From: Methyloglobulus sp.
GTDB taxonomy: Bacteria; Pseudomonadota; Gammaproteobacteria; Methylococcales; Methylomonadaceae
Assembly (NCBI GenBank): GCA_013141505.1
Contig: JABFQX010000001.1
Location: 1 to 52,655, forward strand
Length of the DNA: 52,655 bases
Reading direction: 5' to 3'
The notes under the pieces are model-generated. The model was not told the DNA's origin. It ran no database searches and saw nothing but the letters and a program-made list of their open reading frames with translations. The translations under genes were made by a program, and so were the position numbers. Positions 8,165 through 17,928 of this stretch are shown one piece after another (within the stretch, counting starts at the first letter, position 1; each line of letters opens with the position of its first letter).

Positions 8165-9608
8165 CAGCAATAAACTGTTGCCCATCCTGGGCACCCTGGT
8201 GATCTGTATCATTTTAGGTATTGCCATTAAATCCTGCCACAAAGAAGAGATTCCGGTGGCCGTGGTGAAACCGGCTCCGCCGGCCGATGCCGATAGCCCA
8301 GCCGACACCTTAACCGCCTTACAGGCCGAAGTCGCCCATGTGCGCCTGGAAGAAGAACACATGCGCAATAAACTGACCCAGGAGTCCCAACACCAAGACC
8401 AGCTCAGTCGTGAGATTGCCGCCCAGGTGAAAGATGACTTGCGCAAGGAACTGGGCGGACAAACTAACACGGGCATTGAAGCCTTGGTGCAACGGGTGGA
8501 TGATCTGAGCCAAAAATACGCCCAAAGCAGTCAGGATAATGGCAATAAAGCCCCAAGCAATGCGAGTGTGGATCCAGACTTTAGCCTGTCAGGCCCGCCT
8601 GCCTCGATTAAAGTCGAACCGTTAAACTCAGCCTCCCTCCTGGAAAAGCTGGGTAATTCGGTCACCGGCATAAAAAATAAAGCCATGAATGCCCTGCCCA
8701 CGGCCGATGGCAGCCTGTTACACAGTATAAGTGATAACTCGATCATCCAAAGCCATCTGCCGCATGACGGGAGTCAAGCGGGAACGAGGGCAGTGCCGGT
8801 GGCGTTACCGGAGCCGGTGTATACCGTACCGCGTAATTCGACCTTAGTCGGTTCCACCGGCATGACCGCCCTGATTGGCCGTATCCCGGTCAAAGGCAAT
8901 GTCGATGATCCCTACCCGTTTAAAGTTATTGTCGGCAGCGATAACCTGGCCGCCAACGGCCTCGATATGCCAGGCCTAGACGGCATGATCTTTACCGGCC
9001 ACGCCATTGGCGACTGGACCTTATCCTGCGTCAGGGGCGAGATCCATTCGGTCACCTTCGTCTTTGACGATGGCACCATCCGTACCTTGTCCTCCGATGA
9101 CCAGAGTTTACAGCAAAAAAGCCAGCAAAGCGCCCAGGCGCAAGGCCAAGCCAATGCCAACAGTGGCAGCCGCAACGGCAACCAGCCCTTAGGCTGGATA
9201 TCGGACCGGCGCGGCATTCCCTGTATTACCGGTGCCCGCATCACCAATGCCCCGCAATACCTGGGCGGCCGCTTCTTGGCCCGGGCTATTGGTGCCGCAG
9301 GTGATGCCTATGCCAGGTCGCAAACCACCGTGAATTCGACCCCCTTGGGGGGCTTATCGACCGGCGTCACCGGCAATCCACAAACCTATGCCTTAGGTTC
9401 CATCGCCTCAGGCGGGGCGGATGAACTGGCCGACTGGATCGGGGAACGGCAAGCGCAAAGTTACGATGCGGTGTTTGTCGATACCGGTGCCGAGATTGCC
9501 ATCCACGTCGACCGGGAATTGCCGGTCGACTTTGAACCCAACGGTCGCAAACTGACCTATGCCCGGAAAAATCATGGGGCGTCTAAGGTTGTGGCGGCGT
9601 TGGATTAA
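8154..9608 (+). CDS. conjugative element protein, TIGR03752/PFL_4705 type (TraB-like)
   Basis: A 484-residue VirB10/TraB-like scaffold. It has one N-terminal membrane helix (residues about 8-23), a long coiled-coil (residues 45-125, rich in E, Q and K), a flexible Ser/Pro-rich linker and a C-terminal beta domain with VYTVPRNSTLVGSTGMTALIGRIPV, LDGMIFTGHAIGDWTLSCVRG and GWISDRRGIPCITGARI. The start GTG at 8154 has CAGGAG upstream at 8141. VirB10-type proteins span the periplasm and form the outer core of the channel. The ordered overlap with the previous gene supports one operon. Confidence 0.85.
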   Translation: MDISSNKLLPILGTLVICIILGIAIKSCHKEEIPVAVVKPAPPADADSPADTLTALQAEVAHVRLEEEHMRNKLTQESQHQDQLSREIAAQVKDDLRKELGGQTNTGIEALVQRVDDLSQKYAQSSQDNGNKAPSNASVDPDFSLSGPPASIKVEPLNSASLLEKLGNSVTGIKNKAMNALPTADGSLLHSISDNSIIQSHLPHDGSQAGTRAVPVALPEPVYTVPRNSTLVGSTGMTALIGRIPVKGNVDDPYPFKVIVGSDNLAANGLDMPGLDGMIFTGHAIGDWTLSCVRGEIHSVTFVFDDGTIRTLSSDDQSLQQKSQQSAQAQGQANANSGSRNGNQPLGWISDRRGIPCITGARITNAPQYLGGRFLARAIGAAGDAYARSQTTVNSTPLGGLSTGVTGNPQTYALGSIASGGADELADWIGERQAQSYDAVFVDTGAEIAIHVDRELPVDFEPNGRKLTYARKNHGASKVVAALD

Positions 9609-9661
9609 GGTCATTTGCCATATCACACCGCCATGACACCGCTATTGCTTAGGAGTAAGGA

Positions 9662-10093
9662 ATGAATCGAGATCAAAGTAAAAAATCGCAGCGAGGCCAG
9701 GCTTTACTGGCGGTGCTAGGGTCATTCTACCTGCTGGGTTTAAGCGGCTGTAGCGTCATGGGCGATAAAGAATCTATCCTGCCGCAGGAGGGGGCGTCGA
9801 TGAAGGAAGTCTATGATGCCCATTTTAAGCACTCGAGTTTAAAAAAAGCCAGCGCGACCCGGTCTGAATTCGCTAAAGCCGGGGTCGGCGACAGTCAACT
9901 GGCCGGTTTCACTCGCGAGGCTGATACGGAAATTACGGCGCTTTTCCCCAAACTGCCCAATCCGTCACTGGTGCTGTACGTCTTCCCGCATCTGACCGCC
10001 AGTGGCCAGCCGGTGCCCGGTTACGCCACCTCCTTCACACTCTATGAAAAGACCGAATACGCCTTACCCGGCGAAAGCGAAGGACGGCACTGA
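9662..10093 (+). CDS. conjugative transfer lipoprotein, TIGR03751 type (TraV-like)
   Basis: A 143-residue lipoprotein. The lipobox LLGLSGC gives acylation at about Cys30, followed by SVMGDKESILPQEGASMKEVYDAHF, a marker of TIGR03751. The C-terminal half (FPKLPNPSLVLYVFPHLTASGQPVPGYATSFTLYEKTEYALP) completes the family pattern. This is the VirB7/TraV-like outer-membrane lipoprotein of the channel. A ribosome-binding site TAGGAG precedes the ATG. The TGA overlaps the next ATG. Confidence 0.85.
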   Translation: MNRDQSKKSQRGQALLAVLGSFYLLGLSGCSVMGDKESILPQEGASMKEVYDAHFKHSSLKKASATRSEFAKAGVGDSQLAGFTREADTEITALFPKLPNPSLVLYVFPHLTASGQPVPGYATSFTLYEKTEYALPGESEGRH

Positions 10094-12918
10094 TGGCGAC
10101 GTCGGGTTCTGGTTTCGTGGGATTGGGTTTTTTAGGTCTGGCTTCCGGTAAGACGGATAAAGCGGATCCCATCAAACATGGCCGCCGCCGCACCGATCGG
10201 CCGGTGACGGTTGAGCAGGTTAAAAAGCTCTATGACCGCCCGCCCTCGTTTACCAACCAGTTGCCGTGGCTAGAGTTCGATGCCGAACATCAGGTGGTGT
10301 TATTGGCCGATGGCCACAGTATCGGGGTGGCTTTTGACTTACGCCCGGTCAGTACCGAAGCCCGTCCTGAGGCCTGGTTGCTAAGTTTACGGGACAAGAT
10401 TCAGATAGCCTTAAGCTCAGCCATCCCCGAGCACGATGACCCTTGGGTGTTGCAGTTGTATGTGCAGGATGAAACCCGGCTGGACCGTTTAGCCGGTGAC
10501 ATTGCCGCTTATGCACAGCCTTCGGCCAAAGACTCAGTGTTTTCGACGTCCTGGTTTGCTACCCTGGACGCGCATCTGGCGGAGATTTCCCGCCCCGGCG
10601 GCCTGTTTGTCGATAAACTGGTCACCGGCAGCCCCTGGCAGGGTAAACACCGTAAAGTCAGGGGCACCTTATACCGGCCACGACCCAAAGCCCTGCTGGC
10701 CCAGGGCGGTCAGCTGCGCATCGATGCCATCCTCCAGGAAAGCCGGGATATCGTGGACCGGTTCAGTGCCGGCATGGAATCGGCCGGTATCAAGTTGACC
10801 CGCCTGTCAGGTTCTGCCTTTCATGACTGGTTGTTCAAATGGTTCAATCCCCGTCCTGAAACCACAGCAGGCGATGTCAATGCCTTGCTGGCCTTAGCGC
10901 CCTACCCTGACGTGGATCCTAAAGACCGGCCCTACGGCTGGGATTTGAGTGAACAATTGATGAATACCCCGCCTGCTGCCGACCCGGATGCGGGGATTTG
11001 GTGGTTTGATCACCTGCCGCACCGGGTCATGGTGGTGCAAGCGTTAAAAAATCCCCCGGTGCCTGGGGTCATGACCCATGAACGTCAGGGCGGCGACGCT
11101 AAGAGCTTTGCCTTGTTCGACCAGATGCCCGAACACACGGTCATGGCGCTAACCATGACGATTAAGCCGCAGGATGTGGTCAGAAGCCATCTGCTCAACA
11201 TTGAACGCGGTGCCTATGGCGATTACGCCGATGCCAAACTGGCCGCCAGTGATGCCAGGGACGCGCAACTGGCCGTGGCCCGGGGCAATGCCCTGTACCC
11301 CCTGCAACTGGCATTTTTTGTCCGGGGCGAGGATACCCAGGATTTAGCCAATAAAACCAATACGGTGGATGCGCTGTGCCGCAGCAATAGTTTGCACCCG
11401 ATCCGGGAAGAGGACGATTTGTGTCCCTTGGACAGCTATTTGCGCAACCTGCCGATGGCCTATGAGCCACAGTTTGATCACAAGACCCTGCACCGCTCCC
11501 GACTGGTGTTCAGCCAGCAAATTGCCAATTTGGCGCCACTGTATGGCCGTTCCACTGGCACCGGGAACCCAGGATTGCTGTTTTTTAACCGGGGCGGGGA
11601 ACCTTTAACCTTTGATCCGTTAAATCTGTATGACCGGAAAAAGAACGGCCATGCCCTGATTGTGGGGCCCACGGGTTCCGGAAAATCGGCCACCTTGGTC
11701 TATATGATCCTGCAAATGCTGGCTCTTTACCGGCCACGTATCTTTTTAATCGAGTCCGGCAACTCCTTTGGTTTACTGGGGGACTACTTAAAAGGTATGG
11801 ATTTGACAGTCAATGCGCTGCGCTTGACGCCCAATACCGATGTCAGCCTGCCGCCGTTTGCCGATGCGGTAAAGTTGTTAGGGGTAGCAAAGCTGGATCT
11901 GGAACTTATTGGGACCCAAGATCTGAATGATGACCCCAGTGATGATTATGACAGCCCTGATGATGATGACGAGGACGGGGAGCGCGATATTCTGGGCGAA
12001 ATGGAGATTGCCGCGCGGATTATGATTACCGGTGGGGAAGCGCGGGAAGAACGGCGCATGACCCGCTCCGACCGCTTAATGATCCGCCGTGCGATTGTCA
12101 ATGCGGCCAAGGCGGTTAAAACCCAAGGCCGTGACCAGGTGTTGACCGAGGATGTGGAACAGGCGATGCGGCAACTGGAGCGTAACACCCAGCGCGGCAA
12201 TGACCGGGCGGAGGAAATGGCCGATGCCTTAGGGTTATTTTGCTCACCGGGCAGTTTTGAACACCAGTTGTTTAACCGCCCGGGCAAAGCGTGGCCTGAG
12301 TGTGATGTCACTATCTTGGATTTAGGCTTATTGGCCCGAGAGGGTTATCAGGATAAGTTGACCGTCGCTTATATCGGCCTGATGAATACCATTAATAACC
12401 GGGTGGAACGATGGCAACACGATGGCCGGCCTACCCTGGTCATTACCGATGAAGGCCATGTCATCACCACTAACCCCTTATTGGCGCCCTATGTGATCAA
12501 GATTACCAAGATGTGGCGCAAATTGGGTGCCTGGTTCTGGATTGCCACGCAAAACCTGGATGATTTTCCCGATGCCAGCCGGCGTATGCTGACCATGCTG
12601 GAATGGTGGATATGTCTCGTGATGCCCAAGGATGAGATCGGGCAGATTGCAAGGTTCAGGCAATTATCCGAAGAACAAACGGCATTATTGTTGGCGGCGC
12701 GTAAATCCCCAGGCCAATACACCGAAGGTGTGGTATTGACCGACCATCTGACCGCCTTGTTCCGCAATGTGCCGCCGGCCATTGCCTTAGCCTTAGGGAT
12801 GACGGAAAAGGAAGAGAAAGCGCAACGCGCCCTGTTGATGAAACAGCATGGTTGTTCGGAGCTTGAAGCCGTATTTAAGGTCGCTGAGCAGATTTCTATT
12901 CGCCGGGGGCAAAGCTGA
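10093..12918 (+). CDS. conjugative transfer ATPase, TIGR03744/PFL_4706 type (VirB4/TraC-like)
   Basis: A 941-residue AAA+ motor of the type IV secretion system. The Walker A motif VGPTGSGKSAT is near residues 523-532, Walker B LVITDEGH near 781-788, and ATQNLDDFPDASRRML follows, as in VirB4 proteins that supply energy for pilus assembly and transfer. An extremely acidic insert of about 20 residues (D-rich, residues 612-632, just before ERDILGEMEIAARIM) sits between the Walker motifs. It overlaps both neighbours by one base (TGATG). No sign of damage. Confidence 0.9.
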   Translation: MATSGSGFVGLGFLGLASGKTDKADPIKHGRRRTDRPVTVEQVKKLYDRPPSFTNQLPWLEFDAEHQVVLLADGHSIGVAFDLRPVSTEARPEAWLLSLRDKIQIALSSAIPEHDDPWVLQLYVQDETRLDRLAGDIAAYAQPSAKDSVFSTSWFATLDAHLAEISRPGGLFVDKLVTGSPWQGKHRKVRGTLYRPRPKALLAQGGQLRIDAILQESRDIVDRFSAGMESAGIKLTRLSGSAFHDWLFKWFNPRPETTAGDVNALLALAPYPDVDPKDRPYGWDLSEQLMNTPPAADPDAGIWWFDHLPHRVMVVQALKNPPVPGVMTHERQGGDAKSFALFDQMPEHTVMALTMTIKPQDVVRSHLLNIERGAYGDYADAKLAASDARDAQLAVARGNALYPLQLAFFVRGEDTQDLANKTNTVDALCRSNSLHPIREEDDLCPLDSYLRNLPMAYEPQFDHKTLHRSRLVFSQQIANLAPLYGRSTGTGNPGLLFFNRGGEPLTFDPLNLYDRKKNGHALIVGPTGSGKSATLVYMILQMLALYRPRIFLIESGNSFGLLGDYLKGMDLTVNALRLTPNTDVSLPPFADAVKLLGVAKLDLELIGTQDLNDDPSDDYDSPDDDDEDGERDILGEMEIAARIMITGGEAREERRMTRSDRLMIRRAIVNAAKAVKTQGRDQVLTEDVEQAMRQLERNTQRGNDRAEEMADALGLFCSPGSFEHQLFNRPGKAWPECDVTILDLGLLAREGYQDKLTVAYIGLMNTINNRVERWQHDGRPTLVITDEGHVITTNPLLAPYVIKITKMWRKLGAWFWIATQNLDDFPDASRRMLTMLEWWICLVMPKDEIGQIARFRQLSEEQTALLLAARKSPGQYTEGVVLTDHLTALFRNVPPAIALALGMTEKEEKAQRALLMKQHGCSELEAVFKVAEQISIRRGQS

Positions 12919-13385
12919 TGCAGGGCATTCCGGTTTTTTCGACGTCTTTAGCTGTGATAATGGCCGTTTCTCTGGCGTGCTCAACGGGTTTGCTGGCTGA
13001 GCCCTTGCCAGAACCGATCACGGTACTGGTCTTTACTGACAGCCGGCATTTTCCGCTGAGCCATACCGATCTGCCGGACGTCAAGTTGACAGTTTATGAC
13101 CTGGCGGCACCGAAACTGGCCATGGCTAAGGTCAATGCCGAATTGAAATTACCGGCGAATCCCGCGTTGGCCACACAACTGGCGAAAGACTATCTCAAAG
13201 TCCATGAGGCAGAACTGGGTCAACAACTCTTGCCTACCTATGCCGGCTTGAGCCAGGCGGTGAATTTAGGTCTTAACCAGTACCCGGCGTTGGTGTTTAA
13301 CCATCAGGCAGTCATTATTGGCGTCACGGATATCCAACAGGGCCTGGCGATTTACCGACAGTGGCGTCAGGGGCAACAGCCATGA
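12918..13385 (+). CDS. conjugative element protein, TIGR03757/PFL_4709 type
   Basis: A 155-residue exported protein with a signal peptide (cleavage near LLAEP) and the segment ITVLVFTDSRHFPLS followed by VKLTVYDL and a helical region ending QQGLAIYRQWRQ. The pattern matches TIGR03757 (DUF1525), small periplasmic proteins in GI-type transfer regions, possibly with a thioredoxin-like fold (inference from strand order and the ITDIQQGLAIYR end). There is no CxxC, so no redox activity is expected. It overlaps the following gene by 4 bp. Confidence 0.8.
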   Translation: MQGIPVFSTSLAVIMAVSLACSTGLLAEPLPEPITVLVFTDSRHFPLSHTDLPDVKLTVYDLAAPKLAMAKVNAELKLPANPALATQLAKDYLKVHEAELGQQLLPTYAGLSQAVNLGLNQYPALVFNHQAVIIGVTDIQQGLAIYRQWRQGQQP

Positions 13386-14467
13386 GGGCTTTTAAACCGA
13401 AAGGGCGGAAAACCCCGGGGAAACCCTTGGCCTTAATGGGTCTACTGCTGCTAGTCACTTTAAGCCGTCCGGGTCAGGCGGCGGACGTGTTTGCGGCATT
13501 AAGCGGTGAAACCATCAGTGCCACAGGCCTTATCACCAGTGCGGTTAGCGCATTTCCCGCCTGTGGCCGCTGGCAACCGACAGGAATCTGTATTTATCTG
13601 GTGTGTAGCTTGTTTGAGTGCCATACCGAAGAATCGGTCAAGTACGGCCACTATAACCCGGATTTGGTGGTCAGTAGCTATAACTCCAGCAGCAATGATA
13701 GGGTCAGCGGCAATCCCTGGACTGAGGGTAAAGCAATTACCGGCCATTTATCCACCAGTGTGGCGGCATCTTTGTTACAGGCGGTGCCGTCGGCAGGAGA
13801 TTTCAGTCACGGCAAGCACCAGAACATGATCTTTAAGGAAGGCGATGCCATTGGCCATCCGGCGGCGTTAATCACCAGCAGTTCGACGCCACCCTTGTGT
13901 CCGACCGATGTCACCGCCTTTAAACCTTACTTTTTATCCGGCCTCGATGCCATAGCCTGGCGGTGGCTGTTGCCAGAAATTGTCTACCCGCAAAGTGTGA
14001 CCCCCGGGGTACGGGAAATCGGTTCGGGACAATTGTATACCTGGGGCAATGTCTACCCCCGGGGCGGCTTTAGCACCCAGTCCGATGATGCCAAGGCGGC
14101 GGCGGTGATGGCGCAACGTATCGCCGATATCGTTACCCGCGACAGCCAGCCGCATGTGTATGTGTCGCTTAATCAGGGCGACGGCGACAGTAACCGGCAC
14201 GTTAACGGGCAAACCATGGTGTGGTCGCCGGGCCCGATCAAGGAAACCGATGCCACTAACGGCTGGTGGCAAATGACGGTGCCGGTGGTGGAAAAAAGCT
14301 GCGCGGTGTTCGGCAGCAACGATGTAGAGGCCTTAAACAGTTGGGGCGGCGGCAAGATTGCCCGTTCCGGCAGTTATGCTTTTACCCTGTGGCGGCCGTA
14401 CCAATGTTGTTCGGTTGAAGGTATTTTCTTGTTTTCCATTGGGGTGCCCTACCCCCCTGCCTCTTAA
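13382..14467 (+). CDS. conjugative element protein, TIGR03756/PFL_4710 type (TraU-like)
   Basis: A 361-residue exported protein. ATG 13382 overlaps the previous TGA, the usual coupling in this operon; starting earlier would create a longer overlap. After a signal peptide come FPACGRWQPTGICIYLVCSLFECH, the cysteine-rich N-terminal block of TraU-like proteins, and further paired cysteines (CPTDV, KSCAVF, QCCSVEG). These probably form disulphides in the periplasm. TraU-like proteins are needed for pilus assembly and DNA transfer in related systems. Confidence 0.82.
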   Translation: MRAFKPKGRKTPGKPLALMGLLLLVTLSRPGQAADVFAALSGETISATGLITSAVSAFPACGRWQPTGICIYLVCSLFECHTEESVKYGHYNPDLVVSSYNSSSNDRVSGNPWTEGKAITGHLSTSVAASLLQAVPSAGDFSHGKHQNMIFKEGDAIGHPAALITSSSTPPLCPTDVTAFKPYFLSGLDAIAWRWLLPEIVYPQSVTPGVREIGSGQLYTWGNVYPRGGFSTQSDDAKAAAVMAQRIADIVTRDSQPHVYVSLNQGDGDSNRHVNGQTMVWSPGPIKETDATNGWWQMTVPVVEKSCAVFGSNDVEALNSWGGGKIARSGSYAFTLWRPYQCCSVEGIFLFSIGVPYPPAS

Positions 14468-14485
14468 CCCCTGTTTAGTACGTAT

Positions 14486-15886
14486 ATGAATTGTCTACCA
14501 GTGCGATTATTACAACGTTTCTTTATACCGGGGCGCTTACCAGGGGTACTGGTCGGCTTGCTGTTAATTCTGGTGTCCGTCAGTAGCCTCAACGCCGATC
14601 CCGCCCCGGCACGTGACAGCAGCTGGTATTACCAGATCGGTGGGGCGCAGGCGGTATCGGATGCGGCCAATCCCGTGGCCAGGTCGCTGCGCTTAGCGGG
14701 AAGTCTGGATTTAAGCCACATTTATTCCTGTGGTAATTTCGATCCGATTACGGGGCTGACCAATATATTAAGCAATGTCCAGGGCAAGGTGATGGCGGCC
14801 TACAGTGGCCTGATCGGTGCCGCCACCAGTGCCATTGCCGCGTTACCGGCCTATATCCTGCAACGGGCCGCACCGGGTTTGTACGATCTCTATCAAAATG
14901 CGGTGATCCGCGGTGAAGCGGAATTGGAAGCTGCCAATGCCAGTTGCCAGCAGATGGAAGCGGAAATCCGCGATGGTAAGAACCCCTACGAACGCTTTAT
15001 TAATGTCGCCAAAGGCTATGACTGGAAGGTCCAGATGGGCAATGGCCGCAGCCGTTCGTCCAGCACTGATGTCAAAACCGCCCAAGAAACGGTGGAAGCC
15101 AATAATGGCAGCAATGGCATTCCCTGGTTGGGTGGCCAGTATGCCGGCGGCAATGGCCAGGCCCCGGTCTTCGCCATTACCGATACGGTGAAGGCGGGTT
15201 ATAACATTGAGTTGGGCCGGGCGGTTGATGATACCACGGCGGCCACGACCGGTGCCGGTGCCACGCCGATGGCTAAGGTCTGGGGCACGCCGCAGGCAGC
15301 GCAAGACTATGCCCAGTATGTGCTGGGCGATGTTGAATTGACCACCAGTAAGGATCGACAACGCCATGCCACCCCGGGGCACGGCATTTTACCTAGGATT
15401 GCTAGCGATAAAACGCCGATTCTGACCGCCTTGAAGACCATCGTCAATGGTAACCAGAACCCAAGCAGCGATGAGCTGGACAAGGTCTCGACCCCGGGCA
15501 TTGCCATGACCCGTGAGGTGATTGATGCCATTCGGGCGTTACCGACGGTACAGGAGCAGGAAGCGGCCATGCAAAAGCTGGCCGACGAGGCCGCCACCGG
15601 CCGGAATCTGGAAAAAGCCTTATTGTTACGCCGCCTGCTGCAATCAGGCCGCATGGAACCGAATATCTATGCCTCAGGGTTGTCCCCGGACATTGAGATG
15701 GCGGTGACCCACATTACCCAGGCGATTGACAATGTCCTGTATGAAACCAAGATCAGGCGGGAGATGTTTGCGCAAACGGCGACGGTGTTGCTCAGCAGTA
15801 GCCAGGCCCGCAGTAAAAATACCGCGGAAACCGGGGCTTCTTCCCCTAATGATGTACTTCGTATTGAAAACGGCGAGGTGCAATAA
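14486..15886 (+). CDS. conjugative element protein, TIGR03755/PFL_4711 type (TraH-like position)
   Basis: A 466-residue exported protein. After a signal peptide (residues 18-38) it has SWYYQIGGAQAVSDAANP and LDLSHIYSCGNFDPITGLTNILSNVQ, then a helical N-terminal third, a Gly/Asn-rich middle (residues 175-225) and a helical C-terminal domain. The YYQIGG and SCGNFDP phrases are markers of TIGR03755. It occupies the place of TraH in F-like systems; whether it is homologous to TraH I cannot tell. It is in one operon with the genes before and after. Confidence 0.82.
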   Translation: MNCLPVRLLQRFFIPGRLPGVLVGLLLILVSVSSLNADPAPARDSSWYYQIGGAQAVSDAANPVARSLRLAGSLDLSHIYSCGNFDPITGLTNILSNVQGKVMAAYSGLIGAATSAIAALPAYILQRAAPGLYDLYQNAVIRGEAELEAANASCQQMEAEIRDGKNPYERFINVAKGYDWKVQMGNGRSRSSSTDVKTAQETVEANNGSNGIPWLGGQYAGGNGQAPVFAITDTVKAGYNIELGRAVDDTTAATTGAGATPMAKVWGTPQAAQDYAQYVLGDVELTTSKDRQRHATPGHGILPRIASDKTPILTALKTIVNGNQNPSSDELDKVSTPGIAMTREVIDAIRALPTVQEQEAAMQKLADEAATGRNLEKALLLRRLLQSGRMEPNIYASGLSPDIEMAVTHITQAIDNVLYETKIRREMFAQTATVLLSSSQARSKNTAETGASSPNDVLRIENGEVQ

Positions 15887-15887
15887 G

Positions 15888-16331
15888 ATGAAACTAGTGA
15901 ATCAAGTAACTTCCGGGGATAGCACTCAAGCGGATGCCACGCACGGAGACCGGGTTATATCTAAGCCGATTACGATCAAACGCGGGCGCTGGCTGTTTTG
16001 GGGCGCGATGGCGGCCTTTGCCCTCGCCACGGCCTTAACCGGTCTTTGGGTGATGTCCCATGACACGGTGCCCAAGATGGCGGGCCTGCAGGAGAAGCTG
16101 GAGAAGGCTAAGCCGTATTTTTTAGCCTGGCGGATAGCGTTGATGAGTGTGATGCTGGGTTTTTATCCGGTTTGGGTGAATAAAGTGGCCGATTGGCTGC
16201 ACTTTGAACCCTGGCAACGGCAATTCGCGTTTAACCAACGTTGGCACATGGCGGCATTGGTGATTCTGGTGGAGAGTTTGCTCCCGCAGCACGGCCTGGC
16301 GACCTTCCTGCGCTGGCTTTTTCAACAGTAA
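15888..16331 (+). CDS. hypothetical membrane protein in transfer operon
   Basis: A 147-residue protein. ATG 15888 is one base after the preceding stop, which fits the tight packing of the operon. It has a polar N-terminus, a first membrane helix (residues about 37-58), a short amphipathic linker, a second hydrophobic helix with AWRIALMSVMLGFYPVWVNKVADWL, and a third near HMAALVILVESLLP. I do not recognise a named family. Its place between the TraH-like and TraG-like genes suggests an inner-membrane part of the mating apparatus. Confidence 0.7.
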   Translation: MKLVNQVTSGDSTQADATHGDRVISKPITIKRGRWLFWGAMAAFALATALTGLWVMSHDTVPKMAGLQEKLEKAKPYFLAWRIALMSVMLGFYPVWVNKVADWLHFEPWQRQFAFNQRWHMAALVILVESLLPQHGLATFLRWLFQQ

Positions 16332-16339
16332 GGGGCATA

Positions 16340-16353
16340 GGCGGCTTGCCGCC
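16340..16353 (+). terminator. GC hairpin between transfer genes
   Basis: GGCGGC (16340-16345), a TT loop and GCCGCC (16348-16353) form a perfect 6-bp GC stem, followed by GGTTTT. It could be an attenuator or a weak rho-independent terminator before the TraG gene. Confidence 0.4.
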
Positions 16354-16381
16354 GGTTTTAGGGTTTATTGAAGGAAGGTGA

Positions 16382-17884
16382 ATGATGAATGTCAGTTCTG
16401 CGATTGAAATTTACACCACGGTGCTGGGCTGGTTTATGTACGACGGCATTTGGGGCGTGTTGGCGGATGCCGGTTTAGTGTATATCCCGATCGTCGCTGC
16501 AATTTTGAATAACTGGATCACGGGTTGGCGGATGCAGGGCATTGAGGGCGCGGAGGCGGTTATTCGCAATAATTGGATGGATGTGCTTGGCATGATGACG
16601 GTCATCGCCCTGGCCGGCATACCGGTGTTTAACGTCAGTTCGGCCGCCATTAACCACACCGCGGCCTGTGGCGGGCCGACGTTCGCTGGTCGAAGTACTG
16701 GGACTTTGTATGATCGGGCTTTTGCGGCCCTGGACGGTAGATCGGCACAAGTGCCGATTTGGTGGGATACTATCATGCACGTTGCCGATGGACTGAACAA
16801 TGCCGTGGTGGCGTTGGTGCCCTGCTCCCCGGATCTGCGCACCTATGCTTATCGACTCGACAATGTCCGCATTAATGAACCAGGCCTGCGCCGGCAGTTG
16901 GAGCTGTTTACCCGCGATTGCTGGCTGAAAGCCCGGGCCAAGTTTATGGCCAACCATACGAAACTACCGGCCAATTATCCACCCCAGGATATCGATTGGA
17001 TCGGGTCACGGTATTTTCTGGACACGGATGGCTTTTACGGCAATGCCAATTTAAACCTGAGCATGCGGGCTAGTGAGGAAATCCCGGGCTTTCAATACAA
17101 TGCCGCCCGCGATACCGAATACCAGGCGGGTTTTATTCCGACCTATGGCCGTCCCGAGTGCAAGGACTGGTGGGAAGACTCCCTCAACGGTCTGCAACCG
17201 CAATTATTGGCCTTGGTGGACCCGGAAGCCATCACGCAAACCAATATTGACCTGAGCGGTGATGTTCAGGGGGCATACAGTGCGGTGATCCGCCGGATCG
17301 TGGAACCGGAACGGGCCGCCTTTGGCCGTCTGATCGATATTGATAATTACACGAGCCCGTTTGGTAATAATAGTAGTGGTGTTTCCCAAGGCGTAGCGGG
17401 CGTGGGTTTAACCTTTGAGCTCGCCAGTTGGTGGCCCAAGGTCTATGCGCTCCGGCAAGCCGCCCCCATAGGCCAGTCCTTTATTTTAATGGGGGTTTAT
17501 ATGTTCCTGCCCTTTATCCTGCTGTTCTCGGGGTATTCCTTTCTGGCACTTTATACCACCACGGCCGCCATTATTGCCATCAAGTTTTTAACGCCGATCT
17601 GGACCCTGGCGGTGTGGATCGACAATCATATGATGGAAGCTTTAGGGATTAAGTGGTACAGCTGGATGAACTTGCAAGAGGATAAGGCCGCCACCTTGTT
17701 AATCTTAAACCTGGTGGCGATTTTGTTGTTTGTGGTGCTGCCGGTGGTGTGGTTTATGGTGATTGGCTGGGCAGGATTATCCATTCACAAAACCATGGAT
17801 ACTTTTAAGGGCTTATCTGACCCAATTGATAACGGGCCAGATAGAGTATCAAATGAAGTAACTAAGAAAATATTAAGGCGGTAA
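16382..17884 (+). CDS. TraG N-terminal-domain conjugal transfer protein
   Basis: A 500-residue inner-membrane protein. It opens with AIEIYTTVLGWFMYDGIWGVLADAGLVYIPIVAAILNNW, typical of TraG_N (PF07916). Membrane helices are near residues 20-42, 72-92, 362-395, 398-420 and 438-465, with a large periplasmic domain between the second and third. In F-like systems TraG stabilises mating pairs; the long C-terminal exclusion domain of F TraG is absent here, which is normal for GI-type elements. GGAAGG lies upstream; the start may be ATG 16382 or 16385. Confidence 0.85.
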   Translation: MMNVSSAIEIYTTVLGWFMYDGIWGVLADAGLVYIPIVAAILNNWITGWRMQGIEGAEAVIRNNWMDVLGMMTVIALAGIPVFNVSSAAINHTAACGGPTFAGRSTGTLYDRAFAALDGRSAQVPIWWDTIMHVADGLNNAVVALVPCSPDLRTYAYRLDNVRINEPGLRRQLELFTRDCWLKARAKFMANHTKLPANYPPQDIDWIGSRYFLDTDGFYGNANLNLSMRASEEIPGFQYNAARDTEYQAGFIPTYGRPECKDWWEDSLNGLQPQLLALVDPEAITQTNIDLSGDVQGAYSAVIRRIVEPERAAFGRLIDIDNYTSPFGNNSSGVSQGVAGVGLTFELASWWPKVYALRQAAPIGQSFILMGVYMFLPFILLFSGYSFLALYTTTAAIIAIKFLTPIWTLAVWIDNHMMEALGIKWYSWMNLQEDKAATLLILNLVAILLFVVLPVVWFMVIGWAGLSIHKTMDTFKGLSDPIDNGPDRVSNEVTKKILRR

Positions 17885-17928
17885 ACACGAAGAAAGAAAG
17901 TAACTTAACTGGACATCAATTAATGTAG

